Of a stretch of 64,000 bases of DNA, positions 22,177 to 33,590 are shown in pieces. Numbering within the stretch: the stretch's first letter is position 1; every line of letters starts with the position of its first letter. The DNA is from Ustulina deusta (lineage: Eukaryota > Ascomycota > Sordariomycetes > Xylariales > Xylariaceae), in assembly GCA_023159155.1 (NCBI GenBank), contig JAJNNX010000001.1:248001-312000 (forward strand). The letters are read 5' to 3'. The position numbers and the translations under genes are program-made. The notes under the pieces were generated by a model that was not told the origin of the DNA, searched no databases, and worked only from the letters and a program-made list of their open reading frames with translations.

Positions 22177-24004
22177 GATGTCTGCTGGTCGAGTTTGCCT
22201 GTGAACCCCTTTTTCCAAATCCCTGTTACGCTCTGCATCATAACTAACACCCACTTACAGTGCCTACTTCGCGGAGGTAATCAATTTGAACCCGGTCATT
22301 TCGTCCCGTGTCGATAGAATTGCAATTGCCATGGTTTTACAGGTCTTGACACCTCTACGATCCTCAAGTGGCTCATCATCGAGGTAAGTCCTTGGCCTGC
22401 CTCATATTCGGACTTACACTAATCGTACTTCGCAGGGTTACCGTAGTCATATACCTCAGCCAATTGCTCGGATAATGATCAATTCAAGGGGAATGACTCT
22501 CTAACTTGCAATTAGTGCTTCCTAGCTGATTAGTCAAAAGAGGAAGACTTCGCTGGTATGCTTCAGAACATGGCCAATTTTTTATCGTGTCCAGTTTGTG
22601 CTAACATGTGAATCAAGCCGTCGAGAAGAAGGCTCCGACCAGAGCCCTAAGAAGCCATGGAGTCAGGGTGAGAATCTCGTACACACTTCTTTTCAAAGTG
22701 GTGTGCTTGTAAGTCACAAGAACACCTTTGTGACCAACAAGCACTGGAAAGCTCAGACATCCCAGCATGGAAAGGAGAAGCCCGAGCTGGAGCCTCTGGC
22801 CGACTTGTGGACCCGCACAGTCGGTGAGTAAAGTATTATCTATGCTGTACGAATAGAGGCCGACAATAGAATAGATCCTCATGAGGCCCCTGATGAGCCC
22901 TTGAAATTCTCCATTTATTTCGAGAAGGGTATCCCGTCAAGCTCGAGGTCGGAAGAGAGACGACTACTGGCTCGCTCGAGCTCTTTAAGGCTGTGAACAA
23001 GATTGGTCACGACCATGGTGTCGGCCGTGTTGACATTGTTGAGAGCCGATTCATCGGACTGGTAGCTTACTCCGTCTTCAGGAAGGAAACCACTGACTGA
23101 CACCCTTCGTATAGAAAAACCGAGGCTGGTGGGTTACTTTATCCCTTCTTAACCCTCCTTTCCTCGCCCGATATCTGTATTTCTGGTCTTTGCTTGTTCT
23201 TATGCTAACGATCAAACAGCTACGACACCCCTGGACTGACCATCCTTCGTTTGGCTCACATTGAAATCGAGGGTCTCACCCTTGACAGCAACGTCCGCCG
23301 CCTCCGTGACCAGTTCGTCACCACCGAGTGGTCCAGGTGTCTGTACAACGGCATGTACTTCAGCCCCGAGCGTGAGTTTCTTGAGAACTCCATCACCTTC
23401 TCCTAACAGGGCGTCAACGGCAAAGCCAACATGACTACGTCTAGGGTTCCCATTTGGGCCCCCATGGGCTCACTTAGCGCGAGTTGGGCCTAAAAATCTC
23501 AAAGATTAGTACATAAATTATTACATTACACTTGTTAAATTATTTTTTTAATATGTTTTAACTATAACGTTATATTAAAAACTAATTAATAATTAGGTAA
23601 TAATAAAAAAATTAAATAATATATTTTAATCTTTTTAAAAAACATTTATTTATTTGGGCTTTGGGTTTTTAGCAAAGCCCAAAACCCAACCTTGGCCTGT
23701 GTGTTGGGGGCCCAAAGCCCAGTTGGGTCCTTGGGTTCTTGGCCTTGGGTTGGGTTCAGGGAACCCTAACTACGTCATTGGACGCTCCAGCGAGGCCAGC
23801 AACCTCTACTCCGAGACTAAGGCTTCTATGGACACTCCTGAGGGCTTCAGCCCTGAGGATACTTCGTAAGTTCGAACGTTCTTGAATATTGAGAAGGTGC
23901 GCTTGGTACTAGGTAATCGTTCTCTAGTTGCTATCCAGGCCATCAGGCTGAAGAAGTACGGCGCCCAGAAGATCACCGATGGCGAGCCCCTCATCAAGAA
24001 CTAA
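22177..24004 (+). pseudogene. argininosuccinate synthase pseudogene
   Basis: Pieces of an argininosuccinate synthase gene lie in order: MSAGRVCL (22177), LDTSTILKWLI (about 22346), EEDFA, VEKKA (about 22618), KKPWSQGENLVHTSF, YFEKG, GVGRVDIVESRFIGL, then YDTPGLTILRLAHIEIEG, FVTTEWSRCLYNGMYFSPE, GRSSEASNLYS and QAIRLKKYG to a TAA at 24004. The enzyme joins citrulline and aspartate in arginine synthesis. Lesions: about 140 central codons missing between VEKKA and KPWS, a 1-nt deletion near 22933, a TAA at 23404-23406 where CAA is expected (RIP-like), a 327-bp MITE at 23442-23768, and eroded splice sites. It cannot make enzyme; a functional copy is presumably elsewhere. Confidence 0.92.
23442..23768. 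mobile_element. hAT-like MITE inside the argininosuccinate synthase pseudogene
   Basis: 327 bp with 10-bp terminal inverted repeats TAGGGTTCCC / GGGAACCCTA, flanked by a perfect 8-bp direct repeat ACTACGTC (23434-23441 and 23769-23776). An 8-bp target duplication with such termini is characteristic of hAT elements. Subterminal regions are rich in GGGCCC/CCAA units and the core (23500-23650) is AT-rich. No coding capacity, so it is non-autonomous. Removing it and one repeat rejoins the exon sequence ...TACGTCATTGGACGC. Confidence 0.85.
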
Positions 24005-25133
24005 GCGTCTGCTGGGCGCTAATATCTTGGACGCGGATAGTCATGGGATAGCTAGATGCTAATACCAGTTTAAATAAAAGTGCTAATAGGATTTTAAATA
24101 AAAATACCCTGCGGCTAAAGGCTGACCTCGATCCGTTGAATGCGGATGAAAACAGCGTGAATCTAGTCTTAGATGTAGAATGTAGAAGGCTCCTCGCTGT
24201 CACGCATATTGGCCTGATTCGATACTTGTCCCTCTCGACTTTTATAGGCTTCATCACCTTAGCCGACACATTCCCGCTTGGTCTGCCTTAGCTTAAGGGG
24301 TAGCTTTGCCGCTCTATCCCACGCACGCCATCCATCATAGTCCGTAAACGCCGCCACTAAGTAGAAAACACTTCAAGGCCATACATAGATGCAGGAAATT
24401 TCCCATATCAATCCTTGCCCTCTACTCTCACCTCCCTCCTGCTCTCTCTACTCCTTTGATTGTGGCATCGGGCTTGGGAGAGAGGGGGTGTCAAGGACCG
24501 GGACCCCGTGTAGACAAGGAAGATACCTAGTATGGAGGTTTCTAAGATGTTCGACACATCATCGCCAAGGCATGTCACAGCATCAGTGCAAGCACGTGGG
24601 GACCCCGGAACTTGGGCTTGAGAAGTGGGCTATGCCAAGAAATGGCTCCGTGCGGGGCAGCCTTGTCTAGACACTGTTCCTCGTCCCGCCAAATTACGTA
24701 ATCGATAATGTTGCAGCTACCCCGCCGCCGGCTAACGTCTGCGTTCACTGTAGGTGGGTACCTAATATGGTTTGTCCGGGTAGCAAGTACCTCGAGAAAG
24801 CTCCTACCCACCTAGGCCTCCTTTCCCTACCTCTACCTGCCTGGCTCAACCTGGAGCTACCTGGGTGCAGGTACTTTGTAGAAGAGAGGTGCACCTAGAC
24901 TACAACATCTCGATGCGCTCGACTGGACAGTTTCTAGGCATACAAACCACCGCTCTGCTGCCAGGTGGTCAGTCTGCGCCACCTCCTCATCTAGACTTCT
25001 ACATGCTCCAAGCTCCCGGCATCCCAAAGAAAACGGCCGAGCTTTATATCATTACACCAGCGCCGAGGTTGGTCTGACCATCTCTCCCGTTCTCTCGCAT
25101 CGCCACGGAACAGCCACCTTGTCATCCTACATC
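24005..25133. other. intergenic region upstream of CSN1
   Basis: Marks the change from repeat-rich to conserved gene sequence. Pyrimidine-rich, with several ACCTACCT/CAGGTAC blocks at 24750-24880. No supportable ORF. The CSN1 promoter should lie in the last few hundred bases. Confidence 0.4.
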
Positions 25134-26816
25134 ATGGCTTCTGGTCTCCTCCCCTTCTTCACTGCAATGGAGGACCAGGGCGGTATCATTGTTCGAGGTG
25201 TGCCCTTCCGTCTTGACTCTCTCCAGCCAGGGCTTCTCTAGCTCTACTGACTTGTCTTCCCTGATAGATGTACCCAAATTCGATCTCGAGCTCTACATCG
25301 CCAACTACAAAGGTTCGTCATAGAGGTCGTGCCATGACCTGTACCTGCTTCTGTCCGCCCCGCCCTGGATTTGCGAAGCTCACTGCCATGTATTCCACAT
25401 CTAGGTCATACTCGTTTCGACCGACTTCTCCTGATCGGCCAGCGCTCCGTACCGCTGTGCCTCGATGCCCTAAAGGCCGCTGTCGTAGAGGCCAAGAAAG
25501 GGAAAGATGTGCAACGGTATCGTGACGCCTGGGAGTGCATCCGTTTGGCGGGTCCCAACGAGCCGGAAGCCGAATTCGATGATGCTTGGGTCAACAATAC
25601 CGGGAAGTCGAATAGGACTCTCACCCACCAGTTGGAAGCCGAGCTGAAAGGTTATAAGAATAACCTGGTAAAAGAGAGCATTAGGGTATGAACCTGTTAC
25701 TCTACGAGCAGCATGGGAGCATCGGCTAACCACGTGCTCACTAGATTGGTCATCGTGACCTCGGAGAACACCTGGAAGACATAGGCAATCTTAACGGCGC
25801 GGCCGATGCTTACGTCAAGATGCGACCTGATGCAAGTACCATATCCCACATCATTGATGTTGGAAAACATATTATGAGCATTATGCTACAGAAGCATGAC
25901 TGGGCCGGAATATTGGCAAGCGTGAATAAGCTCATGCCTCCCAACATGACGGCTGAGGAGATGAACGCAGAACAACCTTACCAGAAGATGGTGGCCGGTC
26001 TGGCGTATCTCGGTTCCGAGAAGTATGCCGAGGCAGCTAAGTGCTTTCTGGATGCAGGAGACCCTACTTTCTGCCAACGATATAACGACGTGGCTAGCTC
26101 TAACGATGTGGCAACCTACGGCGGATTGCTGGCACTCGCCTCGATGGAGCGAGACGAATTACAGCATAAAGTCCTCGATAACTCTTCGTTTAGAAACTAC
26201 CTCGAGCTGGAGCCTCAGATCCGCAAAGCAGTCTCCATGTTTGTTAATTGCCGTTATTCGGCATGTCTAGAGATTCTTGAGCGGTATCGCTCCGACTACC
26301 TCCTCGACATATATCTGCAAAAGCACGTTTCCCAGATTTTCTCGCTAATTCGCAAGAAATGCATTGTCCAATACCTTGTACCCTTCTCCTGTGTAACCCT
26401 GGACAGCATGAACGCCGTCTTCGTGAAGCCTGACGGGGGCCTCGAGGCGGAGTTGATATCAATGATTAGGAGTGGAGCCCTGAAAGCACGAATCAATACG
26501 ATTGACAAGGTAGGTTTGACGCGTGACAAACCAGGAACTTGACGCTAATATTGATGGCTAGCTCCTTGTTATGGTCTCGAGTGAGCCCCGCGTAGCGATG
26601 CAAACGAACGCCTTGAAGACTGTTAAGGACTACGAGAGAGAGGCTTTGGAACGCATCCGCCGTATGAGCCTCGCCGCCGCCGATCTTGAGGTGAAGGGGT
26701 CATACCGGAAGGGGGCTGGTGGTACCGCCGGTGCTAGCAGCTTGCCTGGCCTTGGTGAAATCCTCTTCGATGACATCGCGAATGAATCGAGTCTAGCTGT
26801 TGAGAATACGAGTTAG
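25134..26816 (+). CDS. CSN1: COP9 signalosome complex subunit 1
   Basis: Five exons: 25134-25197, 25268-25312, 25405-25685, 25745-26509 and 26562-26816; 469 aa. The COP9 signalosome removes Nedd8 from cullins and so controls cullin-RING ligases; in filamentous fungi it governs development, light response and the clock. CSN1/Gps1 is a TPR-like helical scaffold followed by a PCI domain, seen here as helical segments (YQKMVAGLAYLGSEKYAEAA; RDELQHKVLDNSSFRNYLEL; VQYLVPFSCVTLDSMNAVF) and the winged-helix end ARINTIDKLLVM. All four introns are GT-AG and preserve frame. Length suits fungal CSN1. It converges on PRP18. Confidence 0.93.
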
Positions 26817-27234
26817 AAGCGAAGATTATGTGGCAACAGCGCCTATCAGGGGGGGCACTGGTTTAAGTTGCTCAAGAACCTCACAGCGTCATAAGATGAT
26901 GAGCAATTCCGCAGAACTATCCCTCTATGACTAGAGTATAGATGGATCTTAGAAACTGACGTCATGAGCTGGGGTTACATGATGATCGCGGAACCATATG
27001 ATCACTAGACGGTGCGATCAAATGGCTACTGAGGAAGGCGACGCGCAGCCAGAGAGAGGGATGTCAGGTTTCGGGCCCCGGCCATTATGGGAACCAGATA
27101 AATTACCCGCCAATATTTACCGACTAGGCTTAGGAATCGGTGGCATAGCGTTTCGGGAGAGACACAAACTCGCCATACACGGGTAGCATATATGTAGAGA
27201 AATAATGATAAATCGTTGTTAGTATTCAGCTTGT
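26817..27234. other. convergent intergenic region CSN1/PRP18
   Basis: 418 bp between two stop codons of genes that face each other; it must hold both 3' UTRs. No ORF or RNA seen. Confidence 0.5.
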
Positions 27235-28219
27235 CTACCCCATAAGTTGTCTAATATCTTCCGGCGGCCAGCGCACTTGGGCAAAGGTCAAGCACCTTTT
27301 GATGCTTTGTAAGTACTTCCTCGTAACTTCGTCGCCCATGACATGACCTCTCTCGCCATTATGAAGCTTCTCGCGTGCGCTTCGCTCGTGAATACCCACC
27401 ATGGTGACGCCGATGGGCCAGGCGGCCTTTCCGATGCTCAGGCGCAGGTAACCATCGTTGGCATCGACGTACCGCCGCTCCTGGGCAGCCTGGACAATCT
27501 CGACCACGGGCTTCAGGATATCGTCGTCGAGATCGCCGCTCTCGAACTTGCGGAACAGCGGCACCATGTTGGCGCGGCTCGACACCATGGCATTGACGGC
27601 GGCCTTGCTCGCGAAGGTGTCCTCCTGCTTCTCCCGCTCCCGCGCCAGGGCGGCCTCCCACTCACGCAACACCATGGTGAAGTAGGACGCCAGCTGGCGG
27701 AACAAGTACTTCCGCCCCGTCTTCTCCCGCGGCATCGCGTCGGCCGAGACCTTCATGTCCTCCTCGTCGACCAGCCGCAGCGTCGTGGGGATCGGCCCGT
27801 CCGTCACGACCGTCGTGAGCCGCCCGTACCGCCTCAGCCGCGCCCGACGCGTCTCCCCGAATAACTGGGCCGGCTCCCCGAGCCCCCGCAGCTTCGCCGT
27901 CAGCTCCTCGTCAGGTATGTCGGCCTCGCCCTCGCCGTCGGCGTCAGCGTCGGCGCCGTCCTCCCTCTCGAGCTCCGGCAGACCCAGCCGTTTCCGCCGC
28001 ACACGCTCCTCCTCCGCGGCCGCCTCCTCGCGCCGCCTGCGCCTCTCCTCCGCCAGCCCGCGCCGCCGGTCCTCCCACCTCTGCGCCTCCTCCGCGGCCT
28101 CCTCTTCCCGCCGCCGCTTCTCGGCCGCGCTGGCGGCCCGCTTCTCCCCCAGCGCCTTCTGCTCGGCGCGGTAGGCGGCTTCGCGCTGGGCTTCGGCCTC
28201 GGCGCGTCGGATGTATTTC

Positions 28220-28251
<32 letters not shown>

Positions 28252-28365
28252 GCCCGCGTCGTCGTCGTCGCCAACGCCGACGGCGTCCTTGTTCTTGTCC
28301 TTGGCCTTGCTGTCCGGGGGCCGCGCTTTCGCGATTTCTTGCGACATTAATGCTGCGAAGTCCAT
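27235..28365 (-). CDS. PRP18: pre-mRNA-splicing factor 18
   Basis: Single exon, 376 aa, from ATG at 28365 (MDFAALMSQEIAK) to 27235. Prp18 acts with Slu7 in the second step of splicing, stabilising exon-U5 contacts. The C-terminal Prp18 domain is clear: RKYLFRQLASYFTMVLREWE, FRKFESGDLDDDILKPVV, and the family signature AAWPIGVTMVGIHERSAREK, ending YLQSIKRCLTFAQVRWPP. The N-terminal third is a highly charged Arg/Glu coiled coil preceded by an asparagine run encoded by a trinucleotide repeat. The frame is open for 86 codons further upstream but without typical sequence, so the MDFAALM start is preferred. GC content is much higher than in neighbours. Confidence 0.94.
28218..28252. repeat. TTG/AAC trinucleotide microsatellite in PRP18
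   Basis: About eleven TTG units on the plus strand encode a run of asparagines near residues 38-48 of Prp18. It is a likely length-variable site. Confidence 0.85.
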
Positions 28366-29304
28366 TCTTTCCTTGTGTTTTCGTATGGTTGGGGGGCCGG
28401 CGAGGCGATGCGATGGGAGAAGAAGAAGAAGAAGCGTGGTCGATACGTGTGGCCGGATTTTGGTCTTTCGCGGGGAGAAACTGTGGTTGTAGGGTGTTGG
28501 TAATAGATATTCTGATAGATTGATTTGTCGCACGGCGCCGCGAGTGGTCCGTTGTGGTTTGTTGGACGATTGGATCGAGGGGCTTGAAGTCCTGGGTTTG
28601 CTGGTGCAGGAGAAACCATACACCTACTGTACATGTACGAGTAGGTACTGTATGCTCTCGAAACTGACGTGTTCAAGGTAGCGGCAGGGGTCCTCAAGCC
28701 TGCTTACCTAATATAATACGAGTAGGGGTCCATTGCGCTAACACCCAAATAGGAAAATTGGGTTTCCTAATTTGGAGCCGTATTTGCAGCAACGAAAAGT
28801 GCAACACACTCCGACACTTTGTAAGTTCTGAAAACGAGGGCACAAAACGCTCCCGGTCTTCATAAACTACCCAAACTCTACTACTTATAACTACTTTTAA
28901 TTGAACTATAGTTAGGTTTTTAAACCTGTAATTTATATCATTAGGATTGCTGCTTTTTATTCTATTTTATATTATATTTGTTTTATTTTCCCGATTTTAT
29001 TTGGATGTGTTAGTCGCGATTGAAGTAGTCGAGTTTAGGCGGTTTACGAACGGTGGGTTGTTTTTTTGTTCGATCAACTTTGTTCCTCCTTCAGTTTCAC
29101 AACATCAAAGCATACTTAGTCATGTTTCAATCAATATACTGCCGCGTTTCTCGCCAGACGTATTGCTATTATCCAACTTGATAATTACATTCTACACCTT
29201 ACCTAACGCACCACTCAAAAATCATCCCACCACCTTCTCTGCGCCTCGCTTCGCGTATTCTGGTTCCCCTGCACCCAAACAAAGCTTAGGTACCCGAGCT
29301 CCCT
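28366..29304. other. spacer between PRP18 and the PD-(D/E)XK-like gene
   Basis: Holds the PRP18 promoter (with a GAAGAAGAAG tract near 28420) and an AT-rich segment from 28870. A 134-codon plus-strand frame at 28947-29351 has no recognisable features and overlaps the next gene's end, so I do not call it. Confidence 0.4.
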
Positions 29305-31195
29305 TCAAGACTTTTTACTTCGAAGTCTACCAAACCAAATCCCATTCGTAACGCGGCCCCTAACTTCAGGCCCCCTTGCTTCTGTAGCCCTTCGTTCACA
29401 TCCCTCCTCCCTCTGCCTCTCCCTCTCCTCCTCATTGGCCTTCTTTTGCTTCTCTTTCTCCACTCCTTCTCTTATTATCTCGGCTCTTTCTCTTCGGTAA
29501 TCCTTAAGATCGAATTCAATGATGTCGCACAAGGTCGCCGACGATATTTCGAGTGCGGGTGCCTGAGACTCTTTCGCTGAGTCTATCATGTCCTTGCAAA
29601 CACAATCTTGTAGAAGAATGCGTAGGGAGGCTGATTCGATTGCCTTGCCTGTGTCGTCTCGGAATTTCTATTAGGTTTGTTGGCGTTTTAGTTCAACTGT
29701 CAACATCCGTGGGGGGTGATACCTTTTCTTGAACGCGTCCAATCGTTACTGCATTCTTTTTCTGGACTGCTCGCCACACCAAAATTGAAGCCTCCCCTGT
29801 TATATTCTTCTCATCCTCCGGGTATGAATATCGTCCGCTTTCATCTACTTGGCCGGTGCGGTACATTTTCCTCAGTCTCCTCTCATTCTTACGCTCAGCT
29901 GCGTACATCTCGCCCATATGCACCACAATGACAGTCCGAATCTTGCCCTCGGAACGAACTACTAGTCAGAGTTAGTTATCACCCTTTAAGCGCAGTTTAT
30001 GAGCGTTACAAAGTTCCTTGGACACGATTTCAATACCTTGCCCCTCCTCCCCCCCAAACCAACCAACCAAAAAAAAAAGAAAAAAAAAAGAGTGACTCCG
30101 AGAATAACTTACTATAATTTTTGGCCTTCTCCTTTAACTCTTTAGTCTTGGCCCATCCGACCTCAAGTAACAGGGCTGGCTTGTCGCACCCATGCTTGCA
30201 GCGGTGTTTTATTTGGCCATCAGGCGACCTTTTATCCTTCCCTCCTTCTGGGACAGGGAATGGAATACTTTTATTTCCTTTTAGGTGGAGGGTCCCGGCG
30301 GCATCAGAAATATCAAGATTGCTTGATTTCTCAAGTTCTCCCTTCCACTTTCCAAAACTCTCGTTAAATTGGCCCACCATTCCCTCGTGCAGATCAGTTG
30401 TCATTCGGATTTCAAACTGCTGTGTAGAGTGTGTATACTCAAATCTATTTATAATAGGTCACTACTGTCCACGTCATATAGTAGGGGGACTTACCGCAGT
30501 TTGTCTGGAAAGGAGTCTTGATCTTCTATTATTGTGAGCAGTTGCTCGTACTCCCTAGGAGTAAGTGTTCTTGTTGGGTTTTGGACACGAGGACGTCTGA
30601 TTGTCGGGAGTGATTTGATCAGTCTGATCGTTTCCTGTACCCGGGCATTATCCGCCCGGGACTTACGTTGGCTGGCCAGGTTGAAGAAGTTGATAACTGA
30701 GTGATATATCGATACAACAGACACCGAGGAGTAGCTTTCTTTTTGATCCAAGTACGAGACTGTTGATGCTTCTTCGCTGCTCTCACTATCAATGGAGTGA
30801 TGCGAGCAGTGATCACTTTTGTCTGCGATTTCCTCGTTGAGTTCTCTATGGATAGGGTATTGCGAGTAGTGATCCGTACTTGTAGTGTCTGTAATATCTT
30901 CGGTTACGGGTGCCTTTGATAAGGCAGATGTTGTTACAAGGCCAACATCCTTTCGATCACCCAGACGCACAGAAGCCATCTTGCGATGACTGGGTGCAGT
31001 ATTGATGGATTCCGGTGAGGTATCGGGAGTGGGCTGTCCACCGCCGCTCGAGTTTGCCCCTTGAGCCAGCTTTGGTGTTACGGGTTGAGTGCCCGGTTGG
31101 AAAGAATCGGAGCTTGGTTCCTGGCCGAATGGGTCGGTAGTGGTAGTTGGAAGCCCCTCTGCCGCACATATGGCTTGCATCTTAACATTGACCAT
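29305..31195 (-). CDS. hypothetical protein with PD-(D/E)XK nuclease-like signature
   Basis: Four exons on the minus strand: 31195-30495, 30444-30113, 29961-29723 and 29667-29305, introns 50-151 bp, 544 aa. The N-terminal 230 residues are Ser/Thr-rich and probably disordered. From about 235 a folded domain begins (FEYTHSTQQFEIRM), with a PD-(D/E)XK-like core: SPDG with D309, then 19 residues on LLLEVGW with E328, then GKIRTVIVVHMGE, ILVWRA and KFRDDTGKAI. The C-terminus is a long charged coiled coil. Fungi hold many paralogous unannotated proteins of this plan; the link to Uma2-like/restriction-endonuclease folds is my inference from the motif spacing. The usual lysine after E-x is replaced (EVG), so activity is uncertain. 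Confidence 0.7.
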
Positions 31196-33149
31196 TTTAT
31201 AGAAATAGTGTTATGTATTCTAGCCTACATGGCATAGTTAGGGGTATTTCAAGAGGACCGTAGAGCCTCTTAGAGTGGGATTTGCCTGAAGTGGTCACCG
31301 CGCCCACCAGGACAATAATCTCTACCTAGACTAGGTAGTGTATCCAATGATCCCAGGATGCAAGTTTCGGAGTGCTACGAGTATGTGGCTTGTAGCCGTA
31401 AGGGACCAAGTCAGGCACTCTTGGCACATTACCTTACTTTTCCATGCTAACCCTTACTTTGCCACGCTAACCTTTACATGTCAGTCTCAAAAAGGTACCT
31501 AGTTTACCGGTATTCTATCCTTACAATGATATATAGCTAATTGCCCCAAAAACTCCATGTATAGCGGGCCGAGAGCCTTCTCGATCGCGGGTACAAGGGG
31601 ATAGGATACAGTACCTAAACTTACTTTCGTCTCTAATAAGATGGCAATTTCTTGCGACTCTCTTGTGATCAATGGTATGGTTCGGATGGAGGGACTGAAG
31701 ATGTGACTTGCCTGCAACTACCTACTACCCGCATGCTGCGGTGCTTATCTACGAACCTATTGTCATCAATCGAGATATGCAGACCCGCAGTCCAACAGGA
31801 TTCATTTTGCCAGGTACGACGCTGCGAGGACAAGTGCGGGGTTTATACTACTTGCTGGTTTTGTCCCACCCGGCGCTGCAGACCGAAACCAGATCACCAA
31901 TACGAGCACGACGTATCACGAAAATGCTGCGCGGCGTGAGGTGCGAGTGGCTAGAATGTATAGCAGCGGGGACCAACACAGGTGCAACTTACTTCGCACA
32001 GAAGGTCATGCTGGTTCTTACGGCGTTTAAGCTACGTACGTACGTACGAACGAGCGAGGCTCCGTCTTGCTCGACAGTGGTCTCGGACATCTGAAAGAAT
32101 TTATTCCAGGGCTGAGCCTTCTCGGAACTCTTTTCAGTAATATGGTCTTTAAAGCTCTGGCCGTGTTCGGGGCCGTTTTGAGGGACCATTGTTGTGACAG
32201 TGCTGTTTGAAGTGGTAACGCATATCAGTGGGCTGGAATCAAGAGAGTACAGATGACAACTGTGTGAGGGACCGCAACATGGAGCTTTAGAGTCCAGCAT
32301 TCATATAAACGCCTCGGACACAAGCATACTTGATACGACAGGCGCAGTGCTGACAGCTCGTGGCCATATGGTGTCCCCTGGTGGGCGGCTTCCTGCATGC
32401 TCGCCTTCATTATCCTCGTCGCGGCCTCCCTTCTGCAGATACCACTCTCCAATTATCGGCATTGCGCTTGTCTCTTCGATCGAATGGCAATACTCGGCAC
32501 CTATGTGTGGGTGTACAGACCATCGGCATGTACCAACATTACTATATCCTAGGGACCACTAGATGTGCTGTTTGTTTTGGAATAGATTCTTCCTAACCCC
32601 TTACATTGAGGATTGCACTCCGCAAACGAAATGAACAGAGGGACAAGGAGATCCGAGATAGGGGTATCTCTGATGCCGAGAGAATCAAAGGGGCTAAAAG
32701 ATACGGGGAGCAGGAAGCTACAGACTTTGAGGATATATACATAAGCTCGTCGAGTGATACGTTGTTAATTATCCAGCACTAACCTACCAATAATACAGTT
32801 TTGTTACAAAACGCAAAAGAGTCCCTTGGGGCTCTCACGGTCACCAACTCAGTCTTTCCCCGGCATAATCCGAAAATTCGCACGATCTCTATCGTAAGCC
32901 CCTCACAAACTTTGACTATTCCGAACGCCGGGTTTTCGAGACTGACAGCTCCTCGCCCTCCATTCATCCTTGTAGGGACATTACCTGGGTGGACCGCGAG
33001 AAGAGTGACGTTGACCCCCTGAGGTTTGAATCAACGGCAAGGCTCGCAGTCTGTTGGCTCAACGCTGCTTTGGTCATTCGATAGCTGATTCGACCTCCGT
33101 CAGTGCCTGGAATAGGTAGGCAGGCAATCTAGTAGTTTGGGGGCTGATA
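31196..33149. other. 2 kb without a confirmed gene
   Basis: Contains a 128-codon plus-strand frame at 31708-32094 and a 103-codon minus frame at 31989-32300; neither has recognisable domains. A run of codons at 32600-32780 (DKEIRDRGISDAERIKGA) looks protein-like and may be a decayed exon. A GTACGTACGTACG palindrome lies near 32035. Confidence 0.35.
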
Positions 33150-33590
33150 TATTACCCGAAATTGAGGCTAGTTCGGAGGACATGTTCATGATCTTTCCTG
33201 AGTCGCTTTTTCGAAGGAGAGGTAGGAAATGAGTGGCAGCAAGAAAAGGTCTCAGAGTTCTTGTCAGCATCAGACATGTATTCCTTATCGTACAGGGATC
33301 GTACTGCGGCCATTGTCTTGAACTTCTCCACGATCAAGGTTGCTACTTCACCACCATCCCATTGGCTCGGCTTTGTGTTGGTGCCTATCCGTGAATTTTG
33401 CCGAAGATCTGGCCTATTGTTATTTATATGTTGGGACTTTGATGGTGAAAACTTACCACCGGGGTTCACAAGAACACCTATTGCCTCTCTCTTCTCGTGA
33501 TTTCTGCCGAATGCTCGATCGTTGTCTCATCCAGGTAGCCGAGTTGGAGAATCTCGACATCCGTATCTCTGAGCTTCATGTCACATTGTT
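33150..33590 (-). pseudogene. possible gene fragment
   Basis: On the minus strand, KLRDTDVEILQLGYLDETTI (from about 33580) is followed after a GTAAGT donor (near 33460) by further coding-like sequence (WDGGEVATLIVEKFKTMAAV, then SLYDKEYMSDADKN). No single model joins them cleanly and I recognise no family, so it may be a short hypothetical gene or its remains. Confidence 0.3.

Noticed and set aside
27343..27864. 173-codon plus-strand frame opposite PRP18
   Set aside because: Shadow frame of the GC-rich PRP18 coding sequence; the minus strand has the recognisable domain.
28218..28252. Possible CRISPR-like or regulatory direct repeat
   Set aside because: It is a simple TTG microsatellite inside PRP18; a CRISPR array is not expected in a fungal genome.
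28947..29351. 134-codon plus-strand frame
   Set aside because: No family resemblance, AT-rich head, and overlap with the end of the PD-(D/E)XK-like gene.
31708..32094. 128-codon plus-strand frame
   Set aside because: No recognisable domain or splice context; overlaps another frame of equal quality on the other strand.
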